Of a stretch of 25,502 nucleotides of DNA, positions 13,320 to 21,377 are shown one piece after another (position 1 is the first letter of the stretch; every line of letters begins with the position of its first letter). The DNA lies in the IMG/VR virus record IMGVR_UViG_3300050016_000388, positions 1 through 25,502 of that record; one strand, 5' to 3'. Under the pieces are notes generated by a model. That model was not told the DNA's origin, made no database searches, and saw nothing but the letters and a program-made list of their open reading frames with translations. This DNA comes from a virus. A program made the translations under genes and the position numbers.

Positions 13320-13954
13320 AACGCGGCCGCCACCAGCGCGGGATCGGTCGCGGTGGCGGCGAGGCGCCGGGCAAAGCCCGACACCGGCGCCCGGGCACGA
13401 TATTGCGCGAGCAGCAGCTTCACGTCGTCGGTCATGTCCTGCTGGGAATAGGTGACGGTTTCGCCGCCGCCCAGGGCACTCGATACCTCGCTGATGTGGG
13501 CGCGCTCGCGATATCGCAGGGACACCAGCTCGATGCAGGCTTGGGCGATGTCCAGCGGGGTCGCCGCAAAGCCCGCGGTGTAGCTGACGATCACATTCTG
13601 TGCCCGCCGGGTGAAGACATAACCGCGCAAGGCCAGCTCGGTTGGGCTGAACACATACCCGGCGCCATAGCCGCCGTCGCTCGGGGACGCCGGTATTTCA
13701 AGGCCATCGATCGACAATGACAGCACCGCGGTGACCGGAAAGTTGGCGAAGGCGAGGCGCTGTCCGCCGGTGCCGTCGCGAACCTCCTGCCAATCGCTGG
13801 GCGCGATTTGGCGTTGCAGCCAGCTCTGGACGAACTGGCTGGCCCCGGTGATCAGGCGCGCCAGTAATGCGTCGTCCGTAGACGGGTACGGGTCCTGTCC
13901 GGTCTGCAGCCAGGCCTTGACATCGTCAAGAGTGGTCAGATCGCCAAACGCCAT
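13316..13954 (-). CDS. Head-tail connector protein (gp6-like)
   Basis: A 212-residue protein of the phiE125 gp8 / HK97 gp6 connector type, which closes the portal after packaging and joins head to tail. Evidence is the N-terminal LTTLDDVKAWLQ helix, LLARLITGASQFVQSWLQRQ, the beta segment with an RRAQNVIVSYTAGFA strand, and the closing helix DIAQACIELVSLRYRERAH. The start at 13954 has GGGGTGGAG just upstream. It corresponds in place and type to RcGTA gene 6. Its stop overlaps the next start (ATGA). Confidence 0.9.
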   Translation of the reverse strand: MAFGDLTTLDDVKAWLQTGQDPYPSTDDALLARLITGASQFVQSWLQRQIAPSDWQEVRDGTGGQRLAFANFPVTAVLSLSIDGLEIPASPSDGGYGAGYVFSPTELALRGYVFTRRAQNVIVSYTAGFAATPLDIAQACIELVSLRYRERAHISEVSSALGGGETVTYSQQDMTDDVKLLLAQYRARAPVSGFARRLAATATDPALVAAAL

Positions 13955-13983
13955 CGCTCCACCCCTTAAAATAATTCACCGCG

Positions 13984-14034
13984 GCGGCAGTGAGGCGACG
14001 AGAAGGGAAGATCATCCTCACCTCTCGCTGCCGC
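13984..14034. other. Interrupted palindrome between connector and capsid genes
   Basis: GCGGCAG at 13984-13990 pairs with CTGCCGC at 14028-14034, and inside it TGAGG at 13991-13995 pairs with CCTCA at 14016-14020, separated by unpaired bases. No T tract follows on the minus strand (the next T-rich stretch comes about ten bases later), so it is not a standard terminator. It fills most of the 98-base gap between capsid stop and connector start, and could protect or separate the capsid message. This is inference. Confidence 0.4.
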
Positions 14035-14052
14035 ACTGGCGAACGAGCGCGA

Positions 14053-15540
14053 TTACCCGTTGCCGATATTGGTGATGACCCCCATCGCGAACGGCGCGTA
14101 GACCGCCAGCACCTCTTCGGCGTAGACGCCAGCCTGGCGCTGACGGGTCACCACCGGCCAGTCGATCTGGTAGTAGTCCTGCCGGGTCTTTACCTCGGCG
14201 ACGTTCGGTACCTCATTCGACTGGTACTGAACGGGCAGGTGCTCGGCCCAGCCGATGATGGTGCCGGGCGGCACCCGCGGGTGAATGCGGACCGGAATAC
14301 GCAACCCACCGTTCATCGTGAACGGATTGAAGTAGAACGAGACTGCGCCCGCTGCCACGAGATCATAGGCGTTGCCGTCGCCGCTTACCTCGTAGCGCAG
14401 CAGCGGCCCCGAAGCATTCGACAGCACCTTGTTGGTGATGTTCTTCAGCTCCTGGACATTGACGTAGAGCACGGTCGGCGACACCTGGTAAAGGTTCCAC
14501 ATCTGCTGGAACATCGTGTCGATCTCTACGACCGAGCCACGACCCGACGCGGTCAGCGGCGTGCCGGTGCCGGCGGTGCCGGTCGGCAGGATGCTGACAT
14601 AGGCGTTCGAGCCCGCCTTCAACGCGGTGGTGAGAAGCCCGTCATAGGCATAGCTCGGGTTGGCCGAATTGTCGGCGGTCACCGCCGACACCGCCTGCTG
14701 TCCACCGGTCAGCGGTGCCGCGACGCTGGCGCTATTGATCGCGGTGATCGCCTGTAGCGTCTCCGAACCGGCGGTACCGACAAACCAGGCATAGGCGACC
14801 GCGCCCTGGATCGCAGTGACGCTGGCGAATAGCGTCTGGCCCAAGGTTACCGCCTGGGTCGCATTCACGCTTTTGTTGGACGAGCCGCCAGCCAGCACGA
14901 AGGTCTTGCCGTCGGCGCCGTTGATCGTTTTGGTCGTGGCGATCCCCGTGGCCAGGCTCGAGTTCTGGTAGCCTTCGAGGGTCAGTGCGACGACGATGAC
15001 CGAATAGGTCGCGCTCGGCAATGTCGCCCCGGAACCCGAGGCCGACAGCACGGGCGTTGTCGGGGTGCCCAGTTGCACGGAGGCGTTGCCAGCGAGGATC
15101 GCCATCTCCTCCTTTAGCATCAGTTTTTGCAACAGGCGAAACGTCATGCGGGCCTGTATGTCCTCGAAATGGCGGCCGGCGCTGATCGCCTCGTAGGTCG
15201 CGGCGTCTTCCTCTCCGATCGTCACATAGGCCGCCGATTTGGAGGCGGTCGAATATGCCATCTGGCCTGAACGCTGACCTTCCGGGACCCAGCCCATCGA
15301 GTCGAAGCCGGAACCGGTCAGAGCGGTCACCTGGCGCCAATTGGTCGCCGTGCCGGTACCGCCGCCGACCCGCGCTATCGAATTGCGGATGGGCGTCACG
15401 ACGGGGTAAAGGTTTTTCGCCGGCGCTTGCAGGTCGAAAGCAACAAGGCCGGTGCCGGTGGAGATCGATTTGGTGATTCGGTCGTCGGGCGTGCGCAGCG
15501 CGCCCTTCACCAGATCGAGCGTGTCCTGGGTCGGGTTCAT
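14053..15540 (-). CDS. Major capsid protein (HK97-fold type) with an inserted Ig/FnIII-like domain
   Basis: A 495-residue coat protein. The N-terminal part (KNLYPVVTPIRNSIARV, then DSMGWVPEGQRSG and the long helix EDIQARMTFRLLQKLMLKEE) is typical of HK97-fold coat proteins. The C-terminal part has an NGGLRIPVRIHPRVPPGTII segment and ends with EVLAVYAPFAMGVI. Residues about 158-275 interrupt the fold with a beta-rich stretch (LPSATYSVIVVALTLEG, then GAVAYAWFVGTAGSE) that reads like a fibronectin- or Ig-like domain, probably exposed on the capsid. The start at 15540 has GGAAGGA six bases upstream. An ATG 39 bases earlier lies in the terminator and is rejected. Gene order protease, capsid, connector supports the call. 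Confidence 0.92.
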   Translation of the reverse strand: MNPTQDTLDLVKGALRTPDDRITKSISTGTGLVAFDLQAPAKNLYPVVTPIRNSIARVGGGTGTATNWRQVTALTGSGFDSMGWVPEGQRSGQMAYSTASKSAAYVTIGEEDAATYEAISAGRHFEDIQARMTFRLLQKLMLKEEMAILAGNASVQLGTPTTPVLSASGSGATLPSATYSVIVVALTLEGYQNSSLATGIATTKTINGADGKTFVLAGGSSNKSVNATQAVTLGQTLFASVTAIQGAVAYAWFVGTAGSETLQAITAINSASVAAPLTGGQQAVSAVTADNSANPSYAYDGLLTTALKAGSNAYVSILPTGTAGTGTPLTASGRGSVVEIDTMFQQMWNLYQVSPTVLYVNVQELKNITNKVLSNASGPLLRYEVSGDGNAYDLVAAGAVSFYFNPFTMNGGLRIPVRIHPRVPPGTIIGWAEHLPVQYQSNEVPNVAEVKTRQDYYQIDWPVVTRQRQAGVYAEEVLAVYAPFAMGVITNIGNG

Positions 15541-15565
15541 CGGTGTATCCTTCCGCTCGGGCATC

Positions 15566-15590
15566 AAAAAACCCGGCATTGGGGCCGGGT
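15566..15590 (-). terminator. Intrinsic terminator just before the capsid gene
   Basis: On the minus strand, a perfect seven-pair stem ACCCGGC / GCCGGGT with a six-base loop is followed directly by a T tract (the last stem T plus five more). It lies 27 bases after the protease stop and ends 25 bases before the capsid ATG. The structure meets the standard rules for a rho-independent terminator. Its place inside an operon, right before the most abundantly needed protein, is unexpected. Confidence 0.8.
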
Positions 15591-15617
15591 CCGGTTAAGG
15601 GGTTCAGGCTGCGGGCG

Positions 15618-17057
15618 CTATCGCGCCGCGAATCCCGCGGGCCGGCTAAGAGGAGTTATCGGGTTGGCGTGCGCCGCCTTGATCAGGGTCAGGGTGCGTT
15701 CCTCATCGCTCATTCGCGCGAGCGCGGCGACGACGTCCTCGGCGGGCGGGATCGTGCCGCCGGCATCTTCCCGCTTCGAGATTCCAACAAATCCGCGCGC
15801 GACGGTCTGCGGCGGCAGCGGCGTGCGGGCGATCTCCTCAACTCGTTTTTGCAGTGCATCGAGGCGCGGCACGATCTCGCCGGCGAGCTTGGCAAGGCCA
15901 CTGGCGAGGGGCGCGAGATCCGGCTGGCGCGCCTTGCGCAGATTGTCGGAGATGGCCATCGCGGCCAGGTCGACCTGAGCCGATCCGGCGCTGCCATCGA
16001 CCAGCTCGCCGCTTTCTTCGGCGACCAGCGATTGGAGGAAGTCGCACAATTCGGCAATGATCCCCTGCAGCCGTGGTGCCAGGGGCGAGTCGTCCGCTTC
16101 CATCGCCGCCTCGATCGCAATGCGGTCATGGAGCCAATCGAGATCGATGATGAGCTGCGCCAGTCGCCCGGCCTCGGCAAGGCTTTTGCGCGTTGGTTCG
16201 GCCGCACGGCCAGGCTCGGAGGCGACCGCCGGCGGCCCGGCGCGATCGATCTTCTCCTGCCAGGCGGCGACGATCCGCACCTTGATGCGCTCGAGTTGGC
16301 CCGCCGTGTAGCGGCGCGCGTTACCGGGCTGATGGATAAAGGCCCAGGCGCTGCGGATATGGCGCTCGGTGTCAATCGGATAGCGCTTCTTTCCGTCCGG
16401 ACGATAGCCGGGATCGGCATAATCGACCTTGCCATAGGGGTCGTCGTCGCCGCTGTCGGCCGCATCCTCGTGATGGTCGTCCGCCGCTGTCGCGGCGGCG
16501 GGCTCATGCCCTTCGAGGCAGCGCACCGCCTCCGCCTTCGCGAGATGGCGGTGACCGGCAACCCCACAATCCCAGATCTGCACGGGTGCGCCGGTTGTCG
16601 CCGCAATAGTGGCCATACTGCCTCCTGTTGGCCCGGTGGAAAATTTCCAGCAATCGAATACCGCATCGGGGTTGGCCGGACGGTCGACCACCGAGATTTC
16701 GGTCAGGCGAAGAGCGGTGATCAGCCGCCGGTCGGCGGGATCACGGGCGGTCACCCTGCCGCCGATTGAGAAACCCTTGTAGACGCCTTCGACCACCTTC
16801 TGCCAGGCATCGCCATCGACGATCTTGGCGCCGAGATAAAGGCCCTTGTCGTCGACGCCGGCTTCCTTGGCGACGCCGACAGCCGAGGGCTGGTGCATTT
16901 CGCGGATGTTGGCGAAGCGCATATAGTCGTCGAGCGCCGCCGCCAAAGCCTCGCGCGAGACGGTCTCGCCCTGGTCGTCCTCGGCCTCGGTCGAGGCATA
17001 GCCCCACACCATCCGCTGCTCGGCGTCGACCTTGGCGATTGGCCAGTAAAAGCGCAT
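15618..17057 (-). CDS. Prohead protease (XkdF/HK97-like) with long C-terminal extension
   Basis: A 479-residue protein. Residues 1-140 form a phage serine protease domain that cleaves scaffold during capsid maturation. It has the opening segment VWGYASTEAEDDQGE, candidate catalytic His55 in REMHQPSAVG, Ser97 in YKGFSIGG, and the ISVVDRPANP strand. Residues 150-180 hold a Cys/His cluster (CGVAGHRHLAKAEAVRC) that could bind a metal. Residues about 195-260 contain DPGYRPDGKKRYPIDT and HIRSAWAFI, resembling the DUF6582-type domain often fused to phage proteases. The rest is helical and charged, consistent with a built-in scaffold. The start at 17057 is set by GGGGAGA seven bases upstream; the frame is open earlier, but without such a site. 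The capsid gene follows after an intrinsic terminator. Confidence 0.9.
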   Translation of the reverse strand: MRFYWPIAKVDAEQRMVWGYASTEAEDDQGETVSREALAAALDDYMRFANIREMHQPSAVGVAKEAGVDDKGLYLGAKIVDGDAWQKVVEGVYKGFSIGGRVTARDPADRRLITALRLTEISVVDRPANPDAVFDCWKFSTGPTGGSMATIAATTGAPVQIWDCGVAGHRHLAKAEAVRCLEGHEPAAATAADDHHEDAADSGDDDPYGKVDYADPGYRPDGKKRYPIDTERHIRSAWAFIHQPGNARRYTAGQLERIKVRIVAAWQEKIDRAGPPAVASEPGRAAEPTRKSLAEAGRLAQLIIDLDWLHDRIAIEAAMEADDSPLAPRLQGIIAELCDFLQSLVAEESGELVDGSAGSAQVDLAAMAISDNLRKARQPDLAPLASGLAKLAGEIVPRLDALQKRVEEIARTPLPPQTVARGFVGISKREDAGGTIPPAEDVVAALARMSDEERTLTLIKAAHANPITPLSRPAGFAAR

Positions 17058-17103
17058 TGGAAAATCTCCCCGGTTCGTACCGTCCACGCTTCGGCGACCC
17101 GTC

Positions 17104-17601
17104 TTACAGTTCGAAGGCGCTGATCGACACATTCTCGATCGTTGCGGTGCCGCCCGTAATCGCGGCGAGCGCTACGTCGATCCAGATCGCTGTTCCGATC
17201 GTGAGCCCGGTGACGACACAGTTGACCGTGAATGGTGCCTTCTCGGCCGTCGTCGCGGCGATGTAATTCACGAAGCCGCCGCAGGTGTTCCCAGTCAGCG
17301 CCCCGGCGTTTGCCGGCACTCCGCCCGTGCCGGTGCGCATCTGCACCTTCCCGCCATCGGCGATCGCCGTGGCGTTGAAGATGTCGCCGCTGATGACGAC
17401 CAATACGTTGCCGCTGAACACGGGCGTGAGCGCGCCGGCGAGGCCCATCATCAGCCCGGTCGTGTTGGTCGTGCCGGCCGGAGAGGCGACGTTGGTCTGC
17501 GACGAGTTGTTATAGGAGGTGCCACGAACCGCCGTCGCGGCACGCGCCGATGACACCGCGACGGTGAGCAGCAGCGCAAGGAGGAGGAAAAGCCATTTCA
17601 T
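17104..17601 (-). CDS. Small exported fibre-associated protein
   Basis: A 165-residue protein with a strong Sec signal peptide (MKWLFLLLALLLTVAVSSARA). The mature region is beta-rich with two Cys, in GNTCGGFVNYIAA and VNCVVTGL, and ends IENVSISAFEL. This resembles small jelly-roll modules at fibre tips, without a firm family match. I chose ATG at 17601 because GGCGGGGA lies six bases upstream. A second ATG at 17619, directly after the fibre stop codon TAG, is possible and would add six residues. It lies between the second fibre and the protease, so it belongs to the same exported group as its neighbours. Confidence 0.75.
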   Translation of the reverse strand: MKWLFLLLALLLTVAVSSARAATAVRGTSYNNSSQTNVASPAGTTNTTGLMMGLAGALTPVFSGNVLVVISGDIFNATAIADGGKVQMRTGTGGVPANAGALTGNTCGGFVNYIAATTAEKAPFTVNCVVTGLTIGTAIWIDVALAAITGGTATIENVSISAFEL

Positions 17602-17619
17602 CTCAATTCCCCGCCTCAT

Positions 17620-19485
17620 CTAATTAACCGTCCATGTGCCGGTGACGCTGCGCGCCACCCACTGCGATGCCGCATGGGCCTCGATGCAGGCTTGCGAGAA
17701 CGCCGCCGTCGCCGTGATGTTGCCGCTCGCCGCGCTGTTGGTCAGGCCGATCGCGACTTTCTCGCCCGATGCCGCGGCCACCACGACGGTCTGCGCCGCC
17801 GACACCAGGAAGCAATAGTTCAAGCCCGGCGCCGCCGCCGGCAATGTGAAGGTGACCGAGCCAGCCGCGCCGATATTGTCGAAATGCGTGCCCGCATCGC
17901 CGGCGACGACCGGGTACGCGCCGGTCTTCGATACCGTCAGCGCTTTGTGCAGCAGCGTTCCGCTCGTCGCGATATTGCCCGCCCAGTTGATCGACCCCGC
18001 CGTCAGGGTGCCGACCGTCGTGATATCGGAGGCGACCAGCTTCGAGGCGGCGATCGAGCCGGCCAGCATCGTGTTGGTTACGGTGCCAGTGTCGCCCGAG
18101 CCGATCACCGTGTAGGATGCGGTGTTCGGGAAGGTGATGGTATTTGCGGTTGCGCTTAGGGCTAGCGTGTGCGCAACATTTTTCATGTCGAGCGTCAAAG
18201 TGCGCCCGGCTGACAGCGCCGTCGACGAGGTCCCCGCCAGCGTCACATCAAAGGCAGCCGACGTGTCGCGGATCGCCAGCCCGGTCAGGCCGGTGGCAGT
18301 ACCGCCCGCAATTGTCGGCGTCGTCAACGTCGGAGAGGTCGCCCGCACATAGCCGCTGCCGGCGGTCCCGGTCGGCGCGATGCCCCGGTCATCGACATCG
18401 CCGGCAACACCGAGATTACCGGTTGGTGAAATACTGGCCAGCAAAGTCGCGGTCGAAGCGCTTGTTTTTTGGTAGAAGCTAAAACTTGTCGGCGCCAAGG
18501 TGTCGTTGTTAAAGAAATCTACCTCTCTTTGAGAGGCAAAATGGTCCGTGATAGCGAACGACGTTGTCGCGCTCGGCGGATAGGCGCCCGCTGTGTTGGC
18601 TACGGAATAAATCGACGCATTAGTGCTTGCTACAGCCGTTTTAGTGTCAATAGCCGTACCAGCACCAAATTCGCCGCCGCCCTGGTTATTAACAGAAAAG
18701 GCGTTGGACGCGAAAGGGTTGCCAGATATTGTTGCCCCGGTAAAATCCAGCCCCGACGTATGTGTGCCGACGGCCTTAAAAATCGTCGCGCTGTTGCTGT
18801 CGTCGTAAAACGCGGCCTGCGCAAAGGGGTTAACACTATCTCCCGAAATTTGATGCGCCCAGAAACCGTAGTTGACGTTGCGCTGCGCAAGATATCCGTT
18901 ATAGGACCAATTCGAGCCGTCAGGTAAGCTAGCGGTGCTTGTAAAGCCTGTGGTAGATTTATGGATGCCGCCCGATACCGCCGACACTATGGTTTTCTGT
19001 AGGGTGGTGTTTGGCGTGGATACTTCGGTAGCGGCGTTATTCATGTCAAATTCGGCCGTGGTCGCTGTCGCGTCTGCGCCATTGAATACATCAACAATTG
19101 GATTGATGGACCAAATAGATGTTCGGCCGTTACTGGAGTTGATATAGGGATAGAATGCGACAAAATCCCCGGCAGCCGGGCTGGTGGCCCAACTACTCTC
19201 GGTGCCGGCGGCAATACCGATTCTCAGTCCGGACACATTGCCGATGCCGGTGGAACTGGGATTGGTCAGCAATGAGGCCTTGCCGCCCAAAATTAGTCCC
19301 GCGAAGGTCGGGCTGTTCGCCGTACCGAGGCCGAGATTGTTGAGCGCGGCGGGCAGCGTTGCGTTCGCAGCGTTGGCGGCAAGGCCGGGCGGCGGCTGGA
19401 TCGGCGGCACCTGGGCCGCCGCGGGCAGCGTCAGCGCGAAAGCCGCCTGCCAGATGGCTAGATAGCCGAGGAGCTTCATCATCAC
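17620..19485 (-). CDS. Exported tail-fibre-like protein with an AT-rich central module
   Basis: A 621-residue protein starting with a Sec signal peptide (LLGYLAIWQAAFALTLPAAAQ). A Pro/Ala/Asn linker follows (PPGLAANAANATLPAALNNL), as in fibre shafts. The middle, residues about 95-350, is Ser/Thr/Asn-rich and encoded by clearly less GC-rich DNA than its flanks. The C-terminal part has SPTLTTPTIAGGTATG, a shaft-type repeat common in fibres, and ends with a compact module (FTLPAAAPGLNYCFLVSAAQ) frequent at the tips of phage fibres. The start region reads GTG-ATG-ATG (19485, 19482, 19479); all three are in frame and any could be used. No catalytic motif is seen. A receptor-binding or virion-surface role is likely, with the exact partner unknown. 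Confidence 0.82.
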   Translation of the reverse strand: MMMKLLGYLAIWQAAFALTLPAAAQVPPIQPPPGLAANAANATLPAALNNLGLGTANSPTFAGLILGGKASLLTNPSSTGIGNVSGLRIGIAAGTESSWATSPAAGDFVAFYPYINSSNGRTSIWSINPIVDVFNGADATATTAEFDMNNAATEVSTPNTTLQKTIVSAVSGGIHKSTTGFTSTASLPDGSNWSYNGYLAQRNVNYGFWAHQISGDSVNPFAQAAFYDDSNSATIFKAVGTHTSGLDFTGATISGNPFASNAFSVNNQGGGEFGAGTAIDTKTAVASTNASIYSVANTAGAYPPSATTSFAITDHFASQREVDFFNNDTLAPTSFSFYQKTSASTATLLASISPTGNLGVAGDVDDRGIAPTGTAGSGYVRATSPTLTTPTIAGGTATGLTGLAIRDTSAAFDVTLAGTSSTALSAGRTLTLDMKNVAHTLALSATANTITFPNTASYTVIGSGDTGTVTNTMLAGSIAASKLVASDITTVGTLTAGSINWAGNIATSGTLLHKALTVSKTGAYPVVAGDAGTHFDNIGAAGSVTFTLPAAAPGLNYCFLVSAAQTVVVAAASGEKVAIGLTNSAASGNITATAAFSQACIEAHAASQWVARSVTGTWTVN

Positions 19486-19943
19486 CAGCTCCTCGCGGCC
19501 ATTTGGCAGGCGGCCGAGCTCGAATAGATCCGGATGCGTCCGGTATGCGGGATCCCCGCCATGCTGAGCGAGCCGCCCTGGCCGCCATTCGCGGTTGCTC
19601 CGGCGATCACGATCATCATCGGGGTAAGGGTGCCGGCCTGGTCATCGAGCACGACCGTCAGCCCGGCGGTGCATTGTGCCTGGACGACATATCCAAGCCG
19701 CGGCACCGACGGCGCCGGGATCGTCGCGAGCAACGAGAGGCCGGCGAGCGAAGGCGCATTGGCGCTGTAATCGGTGCCAATCTGTCCGGGCGAGGCCATT
19801 GCCTCATTGGCGCCGAGCTGGCGGTAGGCTGGCACATCGACTGATTTGCTCTGCGCCAAGGCGCTGCCGGACGAGCCCAAGGCAGCAGCGACGAGCGCCG
19901 CCGGTAAGAAAGCCGCCCGGAGGCAGCGCGGGGAGATGGTCAT
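19482..19943 (-). CDS. Small exported protein of the head/fibre region, unknown function
   Basis: A 153-residue protein with a clear Sec signal peptide (FLPAALVAAALGSSGSALAQS, cleavage expected after ALA). The mature part holds a Cys-containing core (VQAQCTAGLTVVLDDQAG), a Gly-rich segment (GATANGGQGGS) and a C-terminal RIRIYSSSAACQMAARSW. No known family is recognised. I chose the ATG at 19943. A TTG at 20000 would add 19 residues before the signal peptide and lacks a good ribosome binding site. There are 84 bases between the portal stop and this start. Its stop overlaps the start cluster of the next fibre gene. It may assemble with the fibres, but this is inference. Confidence 0.75.
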   Translation of the reverse strand: MTISPRCLRAAFLPAALVAAALGSSGSALAQSKSVDVPAYRQLGANEAMASPGQIGTDYSANAPSLAGLSLLATIPAPSVPRLGYVVQAQCTAGLTVVLDDQAGTLTPMMIVIAGATANGGQGGSLSMAGIPHTGRIRIYSSSAACQMAARSW

Positions 19944-20027
19944 GCTGGGATTACCGTCAGTTACCGGTATATTCACGGGGATGGGGGGAAGCGGCCCCAA
20001 TTCAGCTTCACCTGAAGTTGCGCGTTT

Positions 20028-21377
20028 TCAGGGTTGCTTGAGCGATGTTCGCCGCGTCAGCGCAGGGAGCGAGACCGGTCCGTCGCGGCCATAGACCATC
20101 GGCTGTTCGCCGCCGGCGACTGGATCAAAGCCAAGGATGTCGCGCACCTCGTTGATCGCGTAGATCCCGTCCCGGACGTAGATGTCGAGCATCTTGGCTT
20201 GGTCGGCCGGGTCGGCCGGGCGCAGATCGACCCAGCCGAACTCGAGGTCGGCATGGCCCATCCGGTCCTGGATGACGTGGTCGGCGAGCCGCTTGACCCA
20301 GCCCATCAGCGGCGCCATTCCCTCGGCGAGCGCGGCCTCCTGCGCCGTCTCGGCGGTGGCGCGGTTGACTTGCCGGGTAAACGCGCTGGACGGCAATGAG
20401 AAGGCGTAGCAGACGATGCGTGCCAGCCACTCGTCGAACTCGTCCTTGTAGGGCGCCTCCTTGAAGGGCTGGTACTTCGCCCCGCTTGGGCCCCATACGA
20501 GCCTCGATCGCGCGCCGGTATTGCCCGCGAGCACGCTGTCGAACCATTCCTGGAACTGCCGGATCTGTTCGACGTTCCACCCGTCCGGTGCATTCAGCAA
20601 CCCGGGCGGCACATTGCCCTCGGTGAAGTGCTGCAGCTGCATCACCTGCCGCCGCAGGGCGATGTTGACGGTCATGACGATCTGCTCGACCGGGCCGAAG
20701 CCGTAGGCCTTGTGCGGGCGCGGATTGCGCGGCAGGTAGAGCAGCTCGTCGCTCGTCAAGAGCTTCCATGGCCGGCCGTGGATCACCTGCTCGAAAGCCG
20801 GTGCCGGCGGTTTGGGCCGGCGTCCGGTCTCGTCGAACAACACCTTGATGGTGGCACCGTCGACGACATCGAGACCAATGATCTCGCCGCTGCGGTTGCG
20901 GCGCAGCTCAAGTGCCGGAGCATCGAGCACCAGAACGTCTTCGAGAAGCTCGCGCAGCCAGCTCGCGAACGGCCGCTCACCATCCGGTTGGCGCCAGAAA
21001 TCGGCAAGGTGTGCGCTGCGCGTCGTCGCGTCTGCGGCCGGAATCTGTGTCGTGCGCGGCTTGATCGTCCAGTCGAGCTTCTCGATCTGGTCCTTGCGGG
21101 TCTCGATCGCCAGGCGCGTGATGTCATGGGCATCGGCCAGGGCGCGCAGCTCGTCGAACGCGATCGGCTCATAGGCGCGCGGCGTGTAGATCGTGTTGAC
21201 GCCGACCGGAAAATCCCAAAGCCGCACTCGCTCGGGCTCGGGCGGCGCCAGCGGATAGCCGGGCGAGAAGATCCCTTGGCCCGGTTGGAACACGGCGCCA
21301 AACTGCGCCTCGAGGCCCTGCTGACCCCAGGTGTAGGAAGCAGTCAGGGGCTTGCGCGTACCACTTTCGGGAGGCAT
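20028..21377 (-). CDS. Phage portal protein
   Basis: A 449-residue protein that would form the dodecameric ring at the capsid vertex through which DNA enters and to which the tail attaches. Recognisable portal features are the early DITRLAIETRKDQIEKLDW helix, the DVLVLDAPALELRRNRSG strand pair, the LLYLPRNPRPHKAYGFGPVE loop and the helix segment AFSLPSSAFTRQVNRATAE, followed by a C-terminal NEVRDILGFDPV motif. The reading frame is open further upstream, but the start is the ATG at 21377. That ATG shares a base with the stop of the fibre gene (TGATG) and has GGAG upstream; sequence before it is out-of-frame fibre coding. Position between terminase and protease fits, except that a 2.8-kb fibre gene separates it from the terminase. 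Confidence 0.93.
   Translation of the reverse strand: MPPESGTRKPLTASYTWGQQGLEAQFGAVFQPGQGIFSPGYPLAPPEPERVRLWDFPVGVNTIYTPRAYEPIAFDELRALADAHDITRLAIETRKDQIEKLDWTIKPRTTQIPAADATTRSAHLADFWRQPDGERPFASWLRELLEDVLVLDAPALELRRNRSGEIIGLDVVDGATIKVLFDETGRRPKPPAPAFEQVIHGRPWKLLTSDELLYLPRNPRPHKAYGFGPVEQIVMTVNIALRRQVMQLQHFTEGNVPPGLLNAPDGWNVEQIRQFQEWFDSVLAGNTGARSRLVWGPSGAKYQPFKEAPYKDEFDEWLARIVCYAFSLPSSAFTRQVNRATAETAQEAALAEGMAPLMGWVKRLADHVIQDRMGHADLEFGWVDLRPADPADQAKMLDIYVRDGIYAINEVRDILGFDPVAGGEQPMVYGRDGPVSLPALTRRTSLKQP

Noticed and set aside
15541-15579. Upstream in-frame starts for the capsid gene
   Set aside because: They fall in the terminator stem or T tract. The ATG at 15540 has a good ribosome binding site.
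15543-16769. Plus-strand open frame (408 codons) opposite the protease
   Set aside because: It lies wholly antisense to a protease gene with clear motifs and has no plausible ribosome binding site or domain.
18464-18476. T6 tract on the plus strand after AAGCGCTT, a possible plus-strand terminator
   Set aside because: The palindrome leaves no loop, there is no plus-strand gene to end, and it lies within the AT-rich fibre patch.
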